From contig JAEZKZ010000050.1 of NCBI GenBank assembly GCA_023415305.1, forward strand, positions 1 through 64,000: 64,000 nt of DNA, written 5' to 3'. Source of the stretch: Bacillota bacterium (GTDB taxonomy: Bacteria > Bacillota > Clostridia > Acetivibrionales > DSM-1351). This document shows positions 54,002 through 62,127 of this stretch, one piece after another; the stretch's first letter is position 1; every line of letters begins with the position of its first letter. The notes under the pieces were generated by a model that saw only the letters and a program-made list of their open reading frames with translations, was not told where the DNA came from and did not search any database. The position numbers and the translations under genes were made by a program.

Positions 54002-55102
54002 TTATCTGACAACTCTTGCGCCCAGGCCCTTCATTACCCCTTCTACTTCCTTGAGGCTTGCCATGGAAGTATCGCCCGGAGTAGTCATGGCTAAAGCTCC
54101 ATGAGCAACTCCATAATTGACTGCCTTCTGTGCATCATCAGTAGTCATTAACCCGTATACCAGTCCGGAGGCAAAACTGTCTCCACCACCCACTCTGTCA
54201 TAAATTTCAAGTCCGGGGAACTCAATTGACCTGTAAATATTTCCCTCAGCCCAACAAATAGCACTCCAGTCATTCACAGTAGCAGTTTTAACTTCTCTGA
54301 GAGTTGTTGCTACAACCTTCATGTTTGGATACTCTTTAACTACCTTGTCTATCATTTTATTGTAGCCCTCGATATCCAGTTCCTTCAGATTTGAGTCATT
54401 TCCTTCCACCTCAAAACCAAGACATGCTGTAAAATCTTCCTCATTCCCTATCATTACGTCAATGTATTTTGCTATTTCCTTGTTAACTTCCTGAGCTTTC
54501 TTGATTCCACCGATATAGCTCCATAAGGATGGCCTGTAATTAAGGTCATAGGAAACAATAGTATCATATTTTTTAGCAGCCTTGACAGCTTCGATTACAA
54601 CCTGGGGAGTAGTCTCCGACAGAGCCGCAAAAATTCCTCCGGTGTGGAACCACCTTGCACCCAATTCTCCGAATATGTTTTCCCAGTCCACGTCCCCTGC
54701 CTTAAGTTGCGAAGCAGCTGTATTTGCTCTGTCTGAAACACCTAGGGCGGCTCTTATTCCAAAGCCTTTTTCGGTGAAATTCAAGCCATTTCTTACAGCT
54801 CTGCCTATTCCGTCAAAAGGAATCCATTTTATAAGGGAGGTATCAACGCCGCCCTGTAAAATCAAAGCTTCTATGAGTCTTCCTATGTCATTTTCTGCAA
54901 AGGCTGTAACAACTCCGCAATTCATTCCGAAACACTTGCGAAGTCCTCTGGAAACATTGTATTCTCCACCGCCCTCCCAGGCTTTGAACTCCCTGGTATT
55001 TCTAATTCTGCCGTCTCCGGGATCCAGTCTGAGCATTACCTCTCCTAAAGATATGCAATCATATCTGTAACTTCCTTTTGATTTTAAATTAAGAATAGAC
55101 AT
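54002..55102 (-). CDS. kdgK: 2-keto-3-deoxygluconate kinase, PfkB family
   Basis: 366-residue ribokinase-type sugar kinase. Pattern: CISLGEVMLRLDPGD, WEGGGEYNVSRGLRKCFG (substrate site), VSYDLNYRPSLW, and the catalytic RVGGGDSFASGLVYGL. It phosphorylates KDG from uronate breakdown; the pairing with eda 29 bases upstream makes this assignment firm. It is longer than E. coli KdgK but close to the clostridial/thermophilic type. GGGAGG precedes the ATG. Confidence 0.92.
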   Translation of the reverse strand: MSILNLKSKGSYRYDCISLGEVMLRLDPGDGRIRNTREFKAWEGGGEYNVSRGLRKCFGMNCGVVTAFAENDIGRLIEALILQGGVDTSLIKWIPFDGIGRAVRNGLNFTEKGFGIRAALGVSDRANTAASQLKAGDVDWENIFGELGARWFHTGGIFAALSETTPQVVIEAVKAAKKYDTIVSYDLNYRPSLWSYIGGIKKAQEVNKEIAKYIDVMIGNEEDFTACLGFEVEGNDSNLKELDIEGYNKMIDKVVKEYPNMKVVATTLREVKTATVNDWSAICWAEGNIYRSIEFPGLEIYDRVGGGDSFASGLVYGLMTTDDAQKAVNYGVAHGALAMTTPGDTSMASLKEVEGVMKGLGARVVR

Positions 55103-55131
55103 AAAGGTCCTCCCTGAAATTATAACTTTAA

Positions 55132-55776
55132 TTATTTTGCTCTGGCTTCCTTAACCTTTTGAACAAATTGCCTACCTATTGTAACTATGGACTCATAGTC
55201 ACCTTTCTTCGCTCCGGCAGTAAGGTTTCCGCCTACTCCTACTGCCACACTTCCAGCCTTGATCCATTCTCCCACATTTTCAAGATTTACGCCCCCGGTA
55301 GGCATAAGCTTGATATATGGAAGCGGGCCTTTGAAGGCTTTGATAATAGCAGGTCCGAACAGTTCTCCCGGAAATACCTTTATAATGTCGGCACCTGCTT
55401 CCAGTCCTTCAACCGCCTCCTTAACAGTCATAGCACCCGGCATGCAGGCAACCTGATATCTGTTGCACAACTTAACAACTTCTGTATTCAGACATGGACT
55501 TACAACAAACTGTGCGCCTGCAAGTATTGCAGCTCTTGCAGTTTCAGGGTCGAGAATGGTTCCGGCTCCTATCAGAATTTTTCCATCCTTGTTTGATGCA
55601 GCAAGTTGTTTAATAACGTCCACGGCCCCATTAACTGTAAAAGTAATCTCAATAGCACATATCCCGGCCTCAACACAGGAGTCGGCTATTTTCATGGCCT
55701 GCTCTGCACTTTCCGCTCTTACAACTGCAACAACACCGCAATCACACATCTTTTGCAGGACATCATTTTTATTCAT
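55132..55776 (-). CDS. eda: KDPG/KHG aldolase
   Basis: 214 residues from the ATG at 55776 (AAGGAG upstream; an extension to 55857 has no site). Class I aldolase: VVAVVRAESAEQAMKIAD, AIEITFTVNGAVDVI with the catalytic Glu, VSPCLNTEVV and the Schiff-base Lys in ADIIKVFPGELFGP, then IKLMPTGGVNLENV. It splits KDPG into pyruvate and glyceraldehyde 3-phosphate, the step after KdgK. First gene of eda-kdgK; promoter and operator lie directly upstream. Confidence 0.95.
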   Translation of the reverse strand: MNKNDVLQKMCDCGVVAVVRAESAEQAMKIADSCVEAGICAIEITFTVNGAVDVIKQLAASNKDGKILIGAGTILDPETARAAILAGAQFVVSPCLNTEVVKLCNRYQVACMPGAMTVKEAVEGLEAGADIIKVFPGELFGPAIIKAFKGPLPYIKLMPTGGVNLENVGEWIKAGSVAVGVGGNLTAGAKKGDYESIVTIGRQFVQKVKEARAK

Positions 55777-55862
55777 ATATTCAGTCTCCTTTTCTGTAAT
55801 AACCCATAGGTTCAATCTAGATACTTTAAGAAAAGTTATTGTAAAATCATTCCTCATATATT

Positions 55863-55891
55863 AATATACTAGTATACAAGTTTTATGTCAA
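55863..55891 (-). promoter_or_regulatory. eda-kdgK promoter overlapping a palindromic operator
   Basis: Minus strand TTGACA (55891-55886), 17-base spacer, TATATT (55868-55863). The perfect 12-bp palindrome TATACTAGTATA (55865-55876) covers the -10 edge of the spacer, an ideal repressor position. The divergent GntR protein is the obvious candidate. Confidence 0.75.
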
Positions 55892-56024
55892 TGATTGAGA
55901 TAATTAATGAAATGCTATTTATAAAGCTGTTTTAGCATCTAATTAGCTCAAATTTATGTAATAATCTGAGTACATATGTTAAAATATTAATTACTTAAAA
56001 ATAATAAAGATTCAGGGAGTTTTT

Positions 56025-56696
56025 ATGAGCCGTTTCGAAAAAAATGTCCTTCCCCTAAAGGAAGTTATTTATATGGAAGTTAAAAATAAGATATTAAATC
56101 TTGAGTATAAGCCAGGACAAATGATAAGTGAGACCGAAATCTCTGAAATGTTAAAAGTCAGCAGAACACCTGTCAGAGAAGTTTTTATAAGACTCTCCTA
56201 TGAAAAACTCATAGATATCTATCCACAAAAAGGTACTTTTGTATCTCTGATAGACCTTCCCTTTGTTGGAGAAAGTGTTTACATGCGGAATCTGCTAGAA
56301 AGTCAGATTGTCGACGAAATAATTGAAGCGGGCAGCGAACTTCCACAGGAGGTAAAGAAAAACCTACGTCAGCAGAAAGAGTTGGTTGACGAGTCTGGTA
56401 CCGTTGAGGAGTTTCTCGAACTTGATAATGAATACCACAGGCTGATTTTTAAAGCTGCCGGACATGAAACCATATGGGATATAATCAGTACAACGAGAAT
56501 CCATTACAACAGGTACAGAGTTTTAACCATGTATGAGCCTGAAATGCTTCGGAAGGTGTACAATGAGCATTGTGAAATAGTCGAGCTTATTGAAAGCCGA
56601 AACTCCGACTGTTTTTCTATTTTAAAACAGCATCATTATTCCGGTCTGGATCATCCGAAGGTTCTAAAGAAGAAATATCCTGACTATTTTTTATAG
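56025..56696 (+). CDS. GntR-family (FadR/FCD-type) regulator
   Basis: 223 residues. The winged helix (VIYMEVKNKILNLEYKPGQM, ETEISEMLKVSRTPVREVFI) is followed by an all-helical FCD domain with metal/ligand residues around DNEYHRLIFKAAGH and NRYRVLTMYEPEM. Such proteins often sense uronates or aldonates. GGGAG precedes the ATG. It is divergent from eda-kdgK, so it probably controls that operon. Its 3' end overlaps the opposite-strand membrane protein gene by 80 bases. Confidence 0.9.
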   Translation: MSRFEKNVLPLKEVIYMEVKNKILNLEYKPGQMISETEISEMLKVSRTPVREVFIRLSYEKLIDIYPQKGTFVSLIDLPFVGESVYMRNLLESQIVDEIIEAGSELPQEVKKNLRQQKELVDESGTVEEFLELDNEYHRLIFKAAGHETIWDIISTTRIHYNRYRVLTMYEPEMLRKVYNEHCEIVELIESRNSDCFSILKQHHYSGLDHPKVLKKKYPDYFL

Positions 56697-57471
56697 AATT
56701 ATTTTTGGATGGTTTTTCAGAAACTACCTTTTCAGACCTTCCCATGTTGGTAATGATACGGGTTACTTCGAATCTTTCTAGCCAGCCTTTTTTGAACTTC
56801 AGAGATATATAACCCATTATACTTGTTCCCAATGCTCCCAGAGCATCAACTATAAGGTCCTTCATGGTATCCTGTAATGCATTTCTTCCGACTCTGGGAC
56901 TCCCATCCTGATAGGCAAATTTCTGCATATTTAAACCCAGAAGTCCATCAAAGGAAAATTCATATACTTCCCAAAGTGCTCCTATTGCAAGCGCAAAGGA
57001 GAAAGCGAAAATTGCAACAAACATGGGACTTAAATTGATTTGTACTTTTTCTGAATCGTTTAAAAGTCTCACTACGGAAAAACCAAGAGCTCCTATCATT
57101 GCACCGCTGAAAGTATGTAGAATCGTATCCCAATGGGGTATATAATAGTAAAAGCTTCTTACCTCTCCCAGGTATATTGCTGCATACAAAAAGATTACAA
57201 ATACTATATTCATAAAGCTTGGAACGTTAATTTTAAGCTTTCTCTCCAGCATGGATGGAAGGAACATAATAACAATACCCAGTATACACTGAATAAGCAT
57301 AAGGACATAATCACTTTTAAGCTTCTGAAATTCATTAAGCTGATTAATACCTGACGGTGATAAAATAACATTTATTAGTGAAAAAATAGTTGACGCCAAT
57401 AGAGTAGCAAACACAAACCAAAAAGTTATATTTTCCCAGTCAGCCTTTTTAAGTCTCATTTTTATCTTCAC
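56617..57471 (-). CDS. DUF2238/YjdF-like integral membrane protein
   Basis: About 284 residues, 6-7 membrane spans, then a polar Ser/Asp/Asn-rich cytosolic tail of about 45 residues. Conserved polar residues within the membrane part (HWDTILHTFSGAMIGALG, ALWEVYEFSFDGLLGLNMQ, DTMKDLIVDALGALG) match the DUF2238/YjdF group of unknown function. The start is uncertain: GTG 57471 follows AAGGATG and is preferred, while ATG codons at 57459 and 57516 are alternatives. The polar tail is the part overlapping the GntR gene. Confidence 0.75.
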   Translation of the reverse strand: MKIKMRLKKADWENITFWFVFATLLASTIFSLINVILSPSGINQLNEFQKLKSDYVLMLIQCILGIVIMFLPSMLERKLKINVPSFMNIVFVIFLYAAIYLGEVRSFYYYIPHWDTILHTFSGAMIGALGFSVVRLLNDSEKVQINLSPMFVAIFAFSFALAIGALWEVYEFSFDGLLGLNMQKFAYQDGSPRVGRNALQDTMKDLIVDALGALGTSIMGYISLKFKKGWLERFEVTRIITNMGRSEKVVSEKPSKNNSIKNSQDISSLEPSDDPDRNNDAVLK

Positions 57472-57590
57472 AATATACACATCCTTAATTAAATAATGTT
57501 GATGTAAATGAAACATTTAAAAATTTCTATAAATGATTAAAGTTTATTATATTGGACATTTCGATAAAAATCAAATGCTGTATAGTGTAT

Positions 57591-57626
57591 AAAATAAAAA
57601 ACGGATATTTAACCGTTTTTTATTTT
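57591..57626 (-). terminator. Terminator of the iron alcohol dehydrogenase gene
   Basis: AAAAACGG/CCGTTTTT stem with an 8-base loop, A- and T-rich flanks, about 80 bases past the minus-strand stop at 57701. Confidence 0.8.
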
Positions 57627-57700
57627 ATGAAATGGCTGAATTTGTAGTTATTAATTTACTTATATATTTAAAGTATATTCTTATATTACTTATTAGAATA

Positions 57701-58870
57701 CTATTTATAAGAATTCTTAAGAATATCAACAACATCATTGTCAGTCAACTGTACTGGATCACAGTTGAACAAGCCTCCCATGGTATGTCTTGCATTCTGC
57801 CCTATGGCTTCAAGTTCATCTTCCTTGATTCCATAGTCGGACATTTTAAGACCATACACTCCGCAATCCTTTTGAAGCTGTACCAAGGTACTTACAAAAT
57901 CCATAGGTTCCTTTGCGTCTTTCTTTCCTAGTGCAACTGCCATATCTACCAGCCTTTGATCGCAGGAGCCGGATTTGGCAAAGAATGTATAATAGGCTTC
58001 ACTGACCATAATCAATCCAGCACCATGTGGTAATTCAGGATGGAACGCACTGAGAGCATGTTCCAGCGAGTGCTCTGAGGTACAGCCGGAAGTTGATTCA
58101 ACCAGACCTGAAACAGTGTTGGCAAGTGCTACTTTTTCGCGAGCCTCTTCATTTGAGCCATCCTTCACAGCTGTCGCAAGATACCTACCAATAAGTTCAA
58201 TACTCTTTAGTGAGTACATTTCACTCATTTCGTTTGCTAAAATACTAATATACCCTTCGGTGCTGTGCAACAAAGCATCAAAGCCTTGGTAGGCAGTCAG
58301 ATGGGGTGGTACAGTCATCATTAAGTCCGGATCAATAATCGATAAAACCGGGAAGGTCTTATCATAACCAAACCCGATTTTTTCATTACTCTTATCGTTG
58401 GTTATAACAGTCCATGGATCAGCCTCTGTACCAGTTCCGGCTGTTGTTGTTATTGCTACTATCGGCAAAGGGTCGCTTTGTACAGGTTTAGCCTTACCTG
58501 AACCTCCCCAAATATAATCCCAATAGTCGCCTGGATTTGTCGCCATAACGGCAATAGATTTTGCAGAGTCAATACTGCTGCCACCGCCCAGACCAATAAC
58601 AAAATCGCAACCGTTATCCTGAGCCATTTTAGCGCCCTCCATTACATGTGCTTTTATTGGGTTGGGCAATATCTTATCAAATATCACATATTCTATGTTA
58701 GCTTTTTTCAGCTGGTCTTCCAGTCTCGCAAGATAGCCGTGCTTTTTCATAGATGTTCCTGCAGATGTGACTATCAATGCCTTTTTACCAGGTAGAGTCT
58801 GCTTGTGTAGTTCTTCAAGCTTCCCCCTTCCGAAAAGCATTCTTGTTGGAATATAGTAATTAAAACCCAT
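57701..58870 (-). CDS. Iron-containing alcohol dehydrogenase
   Basis: 389 residues, group III ADH. The NAD(P) loop is GLGGGSSIDSAKS. Metal ligands appear as Asp and His in YQGFDALLHSTEG and two His in SLEHALSAFHPELPHGAG. The family reduces aldehydes (butyraldehyde, 1,3-propanediol precursors and others); substrate is not resolved. AAGGAGG precedes the ATG. It stands between terminators, just downstream of adhE, and could add alcohol-forming capacity in fermentation. Confidence 0.93.
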   Translation of the reverse strand: MGFNYYIPTRMLFGRGKLEELHKQTLPGKKALIVTSAGTSMKKHGYLARLEDQLKKANIEYVIFDKILPNPIKAHVMEGAKMAQDNGCDFVIGLGGGSSIDSAKSIAVMATNPGDYWDYIWGGSGKAKPVQSDPLPIVAITTTAGTGTEADPWTVITNDKSNEKIGFGYDKTFPVLSIIDPDLMMTVPPHLTAYQGFDALLHSTEGYISILANEMSEMYSLKSIELIGRYLATAVKDGSNEEAREKVALANTVSGLVESTSGCTSEHSLEHALSAFHPELPHGAGLIMVSEAYYTFFAKSGSCDQRLVDMAVALGKKDAKEPMDFVSTLVQLQKDCGVYGLKMSDYGIKEDELEAIGQNARHTMGGLFNCDPVQLTDNDVVDILKNSYK

Positions 58871-59213
58871 TATACTTACCCTCCTTTAATTATTGAAATC
58901 ATTTTATTTTACCCTTTTTAATCATCCATAAATTATTTTATTACTATTTAAATTTATTATATAAAAATACATTAGAAATGTCCTCTCATTTCTTGCTTAA
59001 AACCATTCAAAATAATATAAATATGACCTTATCGAGATTTGATGTACACACCGAATGGCTGGTATAATAAAACCAGTTATTTAAAACAGGAAAAGGAGCT
59101 GCGCACTTATACTTAGTGCGACAGCCCCTTTCTCTGAACTTACTTTACATATATTTTTCAGGAGACTATTACCAGCAGAAATTAATACATATGTCAATAA
59201 TGAAAGCATGCTT
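58871..59213. other. Gap between adhE and iron alcohol dehydrogenase
   Basis: 343 bases without a gene: the adhE terminator (59091-59136), a CTGGT/ACCAG mini-hairpin near 59058-59075, and an AT-rich stretch expected to hold the dehydrogenase promoter. Confidence 0.5.
59091..59136 (-). terminator. Terminator of adhE
   Basis: Minus strand: GGGGCTGTCGCAC pairs with GTGCGCAGCTCC around a 9-base loop, then CTTTTCC, 80 bases after the stop. Confidence 0.85.
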
Positions 59214-61817
59214 CTATTTCCCGTAATAAGCCCTTAAATACATTTCCTTCAACTCACTCATTAACGGATATCTTGGGTTAGCACCAGTGCACTGGTCGTC
59301 AAAGGCCTGTTCCACCATTTCGTCAAGGTTTGCAAGGAATTTGGCTTCATCAACACCCGCTGACTTAATTGTAGCAGGTACTCCTACCTTTGCTTTCAGT
59401 TCATCTATCTTGACTATAAGCTTGTTGAACTTTTCTTCATCAGTTGCCCCGTTTATACCTATGAAGGAAGCTATTTCAGCATATCTCTTTAATATTTCCG
59501 GATACTTGTATTGGGAGAAGGCGCCCATTTTAACAGGAGCTTCAGCAATATTATACTTCATAACCTCAGTGATCAGAAGTGCATTTGCAATACCGTGGGG
59601 CAGGTGATGGAAAGCACCCAGCTTGTGAGCCATGGAGTGACATATTCCCAGGAAAGCATTTGCAAATGCCATACCCGCCATGGTTGAAGCATCAGCCATC
59701 TTTTCTCTTGCAACAGGGTCTTTTGCCCCATTTTCATAAGCAGAAGGCAGGTATGCAAATATATTCTTAACAGCCTGCAGAGCCAAGCCATTTGTATAGT
59801 CTGTTGCCAGCATGGAGGCATATGCTTCAACCGCATGAGTCAGCGCATCAATACCAGAAGCGGCTGTCAGGCCCTTTGGCATATTCATCATCAAATCAAC
59901 ATCAACAACAGCCATCTTAGGCATTAATTCATAGTCAGCAAGAGGATACTTCACCCCGGTTTGTTCATCAGTTATAACAGCGAAGGGAGTAACTTCTGAA
60001 CCTGTACCTGCCGAAGTAGGAATTGCTACAAAGTATGCCTTATCGCCCAATTTAGGGAAGTTATATACTCTCTTTCTGATATCCATAAATCTCATGGCGA
60101 GATCCTGGAAGTCAGCTTCAGGATGCTCATACAAAGTCCACATTATCTTGCCTGCATCCATTGCAGAGCCGCCACCCAGAGCTATTATTACATCAGGTTT
60201 GAATTCTTTCATAGCCTCGGCACCAAGCTTAGCACAGGCAAGAGTTGGGTCTGGAGCTACATCAAAGAAAGTGTGGTGCTTTATATCCATAGTATCAAGT
60301 AAATCTGTAACCGGTTTTGTATACCCGTTATTAAAGAGGAAGGAGTCGGTAACAATAAAAGCTCTCTTCTTGTTCATAACATCTTTCAGTTCTTTTAATG
60401 CAACACCCAGGCAGCCTTTTTTGAAATATACCTTTTCAGGACTTCTAAACCAGAGCATATTTTCTCTCCTCTCAGCGACAGTCTTGATATTGATCAGGTG
60501 CTTAACTCCAACATTTTCAGAAACCGAGTTTCCACCCCATGAACCACAACCAAGAGTTAAAGAAGGAGCAAGTTTGAAGTTATATAAATCACCTATACCA
60601 CCGTGTGATGAAGGTGTATTAACAAGAATTCTACAGGTTTTCATTGCAGCTGAGAACTTGTCAATTTTCGCTCTCTCATTAACCGCGTCCACATATATTG
60701 AGGATGTATGACCAAAGCCTCCGTCAGCAACCAGCTTTTCAGCTTTAGCTACGGCTTCATCAAAGTTCTTTGCCTTATACATAGCTAGTACAGGAGAGAG
60801 TTTTTCATGTGCAAAGGCCTCGGACAGCTCAACAGACTCAACCTCTCCCACCAATATCTTTGTTTCAGTAGGAACATCAAACCCGGCAAGCTGTGCAATA
60901 GTGCGAGCAGTCTGACCTACTATTTTCGCATTTAAAGCACCATTCACAAGCAGTACTTCTCTTGTCTTCTGAGTCTCTTCCTTATTAAGGAAATATGCGC
61001 CTCTTAATGCAAATTCCTTTTTTACTTCATTATATACTTTATCCAGAACAATAACCGCTTGCTCGGAAGCACATATCATACCATTGTCAAAGGTCTTTGA
61101 AACTAAAATGGAGCTGACTGCGGTTCTGACATCAGCAGTATCGTCAATAATTGCAGGAGTGTTACCTGCACCAACACCGATGGCAGGCTTTCCTGAGGAA
61201 TATGCAGCTCTTACCATTCCCGGGCCACCTGTTGCCAAAATAATATTTGCTTCTTTCATAACTCTTTCGGAAAGTTCAATTGTAGGCTCATCAATCCAGC
61301 CTATTATGCCCTTTGGTGCACCAGCAGCTACAGCAGCTTCAAGTATGATATTAGCAGCCTCAATTGTTGATTTCTTTGCTCTGGGATGAGGAGAGAAAAT
61401 TATGCCGTTTCTGGTTTTAAGAGCAATTAAGGCTTTGAATATGGCAGTAGATGTAGGGTTGGTAGTTGGTACGATTGCAGCTATTACTCCCAGTGGTTCG
61501 GCTATTTTTGTTATTCCGAAGGCTTCATCTCTTTCCAACACTCCACAGGTCTTTGTGTCTTTATATGCATTATAAATATATTCAGCTGCATAGTGGTTTT
61601 TGATTACCTTATCTTCCACAACACCCATACCTGTTTCAGCCTGAGCCATTTTTGCAAGAGGGATTCTTTTCTTGTTTGCTGCAAGAGCAGCCGCGGCAAA
61701 TATCTTGTCAACCTGTTCCTGTGTGTAGGTTGCAAATACCTCCTGTGCCTGTTTGATTTCTGCTATTTTTTCAAGCAGTGTTTCAATGCTGTTTACAATC
61801 AAAGTCTTCTTAGCCAT
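59214..61817 (-). CDS. adhE: Bifunctional acetaldehyde/alcohol dehydrogenase AdhE
   Basis: Converts acetyl-CoA to ethanol through acetaldehyde, oxidising two NADH; assembles into spirosomes. 867 residues: ALDH domain 1-440 (IVPTTNPTSTAIFKALIAL, GVGAGNTPAIID, catalytic Cys in GMICASEQAVIV), linker, and iron-ADH domain about 450-867 (ALGGGSAMDAGKIMW, SGIDALTHAVEAYAS, metal His in MAHKLGAFHHLPHGIANA). ATG 61817 has GGAGG 9 bases upstream; the TTG at 61826 is in-frame but too close. Rex-like boxes in the leader suggest NADH/NAD control. Confidence 0.97.
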   Translation of the reverse strand: MAKKTLIVNSIETLLEKIAEIKQAQEVFATYTQEQVDKIFAAAALAANKKRIPLAKMAQAETGMGVVEDKVIKNHYAAEYIYNAYKDTKTCGVLERDEAFGITKIAEPLGVIAAIVPTTNPTSTAIFKALIALKTRNGIIFSPHPRAKKSTIEAANIILEAAVAAGAPKGIIGWIDEPTIELSERVMKEANIILATGGPGMVRAAYSSGKPAIGVGAGNTPAIIDDTADVRTAVSSILVSKTFDNGMICASEQAVIVLDKVYNEVKKEFALRGAYFLNKEETQKTREVLLVNGALNAKIVGQTARTIAQLAGFDVPTETKILVGEVESVELSEAFAHEKLSPVLAMYKAKNFDEAVAKAEKLVADGGFGHTSSIYVDAVNERAKIDKFSAAMKTCRILVNTPSSHGGIGDLYNFKLAPSLTLGCGSWGGNSVSENVGVKHLINIKTVAERRENMLWFRSPEKVYFKKGCLGVALKELKDVMNKKRAFIVTDSFLFNNGYTKPVTDLLDTMDIKHHTFFDVAPDPTLACAKLGAEAMKEFKPDVIIALGGGSAMDAGKIMWTLYEHPEADFQDLAMRFMDIRKRVYNFPKLGDKAYFVAIPTSAGTGSEVTPFAVITDEQTGVKYPLADYELMPKMAVVDVDLMMNMPKGLTAASGIDALTHAVEAYASMLATDYTNGLALQAVKNIFAYLPSAYENGAKDPVAREKMADASTMAGMAFANAFLGICHSMAHKLGAFHHLPHGIANALLITEVMKYNIAEAPVKMGAFSQYKYPEILKRYAEIASFIGINGATDEEKFNKLIVKIDELKAKVGVPATIKSAGVDEAKFLANLDEMVEQAFDDQCTGANPRYPLMSELKEMYLRAYYGK

Positions 61818-61854
61818 AATTCTCAACCTCCATTTTAGTATGCATTTTATATTA

Positions 61855-61872
61855 TTGTTATTTTTTTAACAA
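61855..61872 (-). promoter_or_regulatory. Rex-like operator 1 upstream of adhE
   Basis: TTGTTAT-TTTT-TTAACAA matches the clostridial Rex pattern TTGTTAA-N4-TTAACAA with one mismatch. It lies 38 bases before the adhE start. Confidence 0.65.
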
Positions 61873-61908
61873 TTAACCTTAAAAAATTAAAGCCTTGCTA
61901 TTTGTAGG

Positions 61909-61939
61909 AGTACTATATGGCTTATTAATATATAGTACT
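61909..61939. other. 10-bp inverted repeat in adhE leader
   Basis: AGTACTATAT (61909-61918) and ATATAGTACT (61930-61939), 11-base loop. No T-run follows. Possible leader hairpin. Confidence 0.5.
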
Positions 61940-61951
61940 GATAAACGAATA

Positions 61952-61969
61952 CTGTTAATAATTTAACAA
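61952..61969 (-). promoter_or_regulatory. Rex-like operator 2 upstream of adhE
   Basis: CTGTTAA-TAAT-TTAACAA, one mismatch to the Rex consensus. A weaker third match (TTGTTAA-TTAT-TTGTCAA) is at 61994-62011, and a separate palindrome CTATGATA-T-TATCATAG at 61973-61989. Confidence 0.7.
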
Positions 61970-62064
61970 TCTCTATGATATTATCATAGCCCTTTGTTAA
62001 TTATTTGTCAATATTATTTTAAAAATATTTTGTCAATTTTATTATATATAAGGACAAATTTGTA

Positions 62065-62117
62065 ACCCCGGAAGTTGTTTCAGCGTGGATAATTAATAAC
62101 TGAATATCTACCGGGGT
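62065..62117. other. Nested hairpin between the glycerol-1-phosphate dehydrogenase and adhE genes
   Basis: ACCCCGG/CCGGGGT arms enclose TTCAG/CTGAA. It lies about 10 bases after the dehydrogenase stop on the minus strand. It lacks a T-run, so it is a weak terminator at best. Confidence 0.45.
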
Positions 62118-62127
62118 CTATAATCCT

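Noticed and set aside
60094..60711. 205-codon plus-strand open frame opposite adhE
   Set aside because: Antisense shadow of adhE created by its codon bias; no start signal or recognisable protein features.
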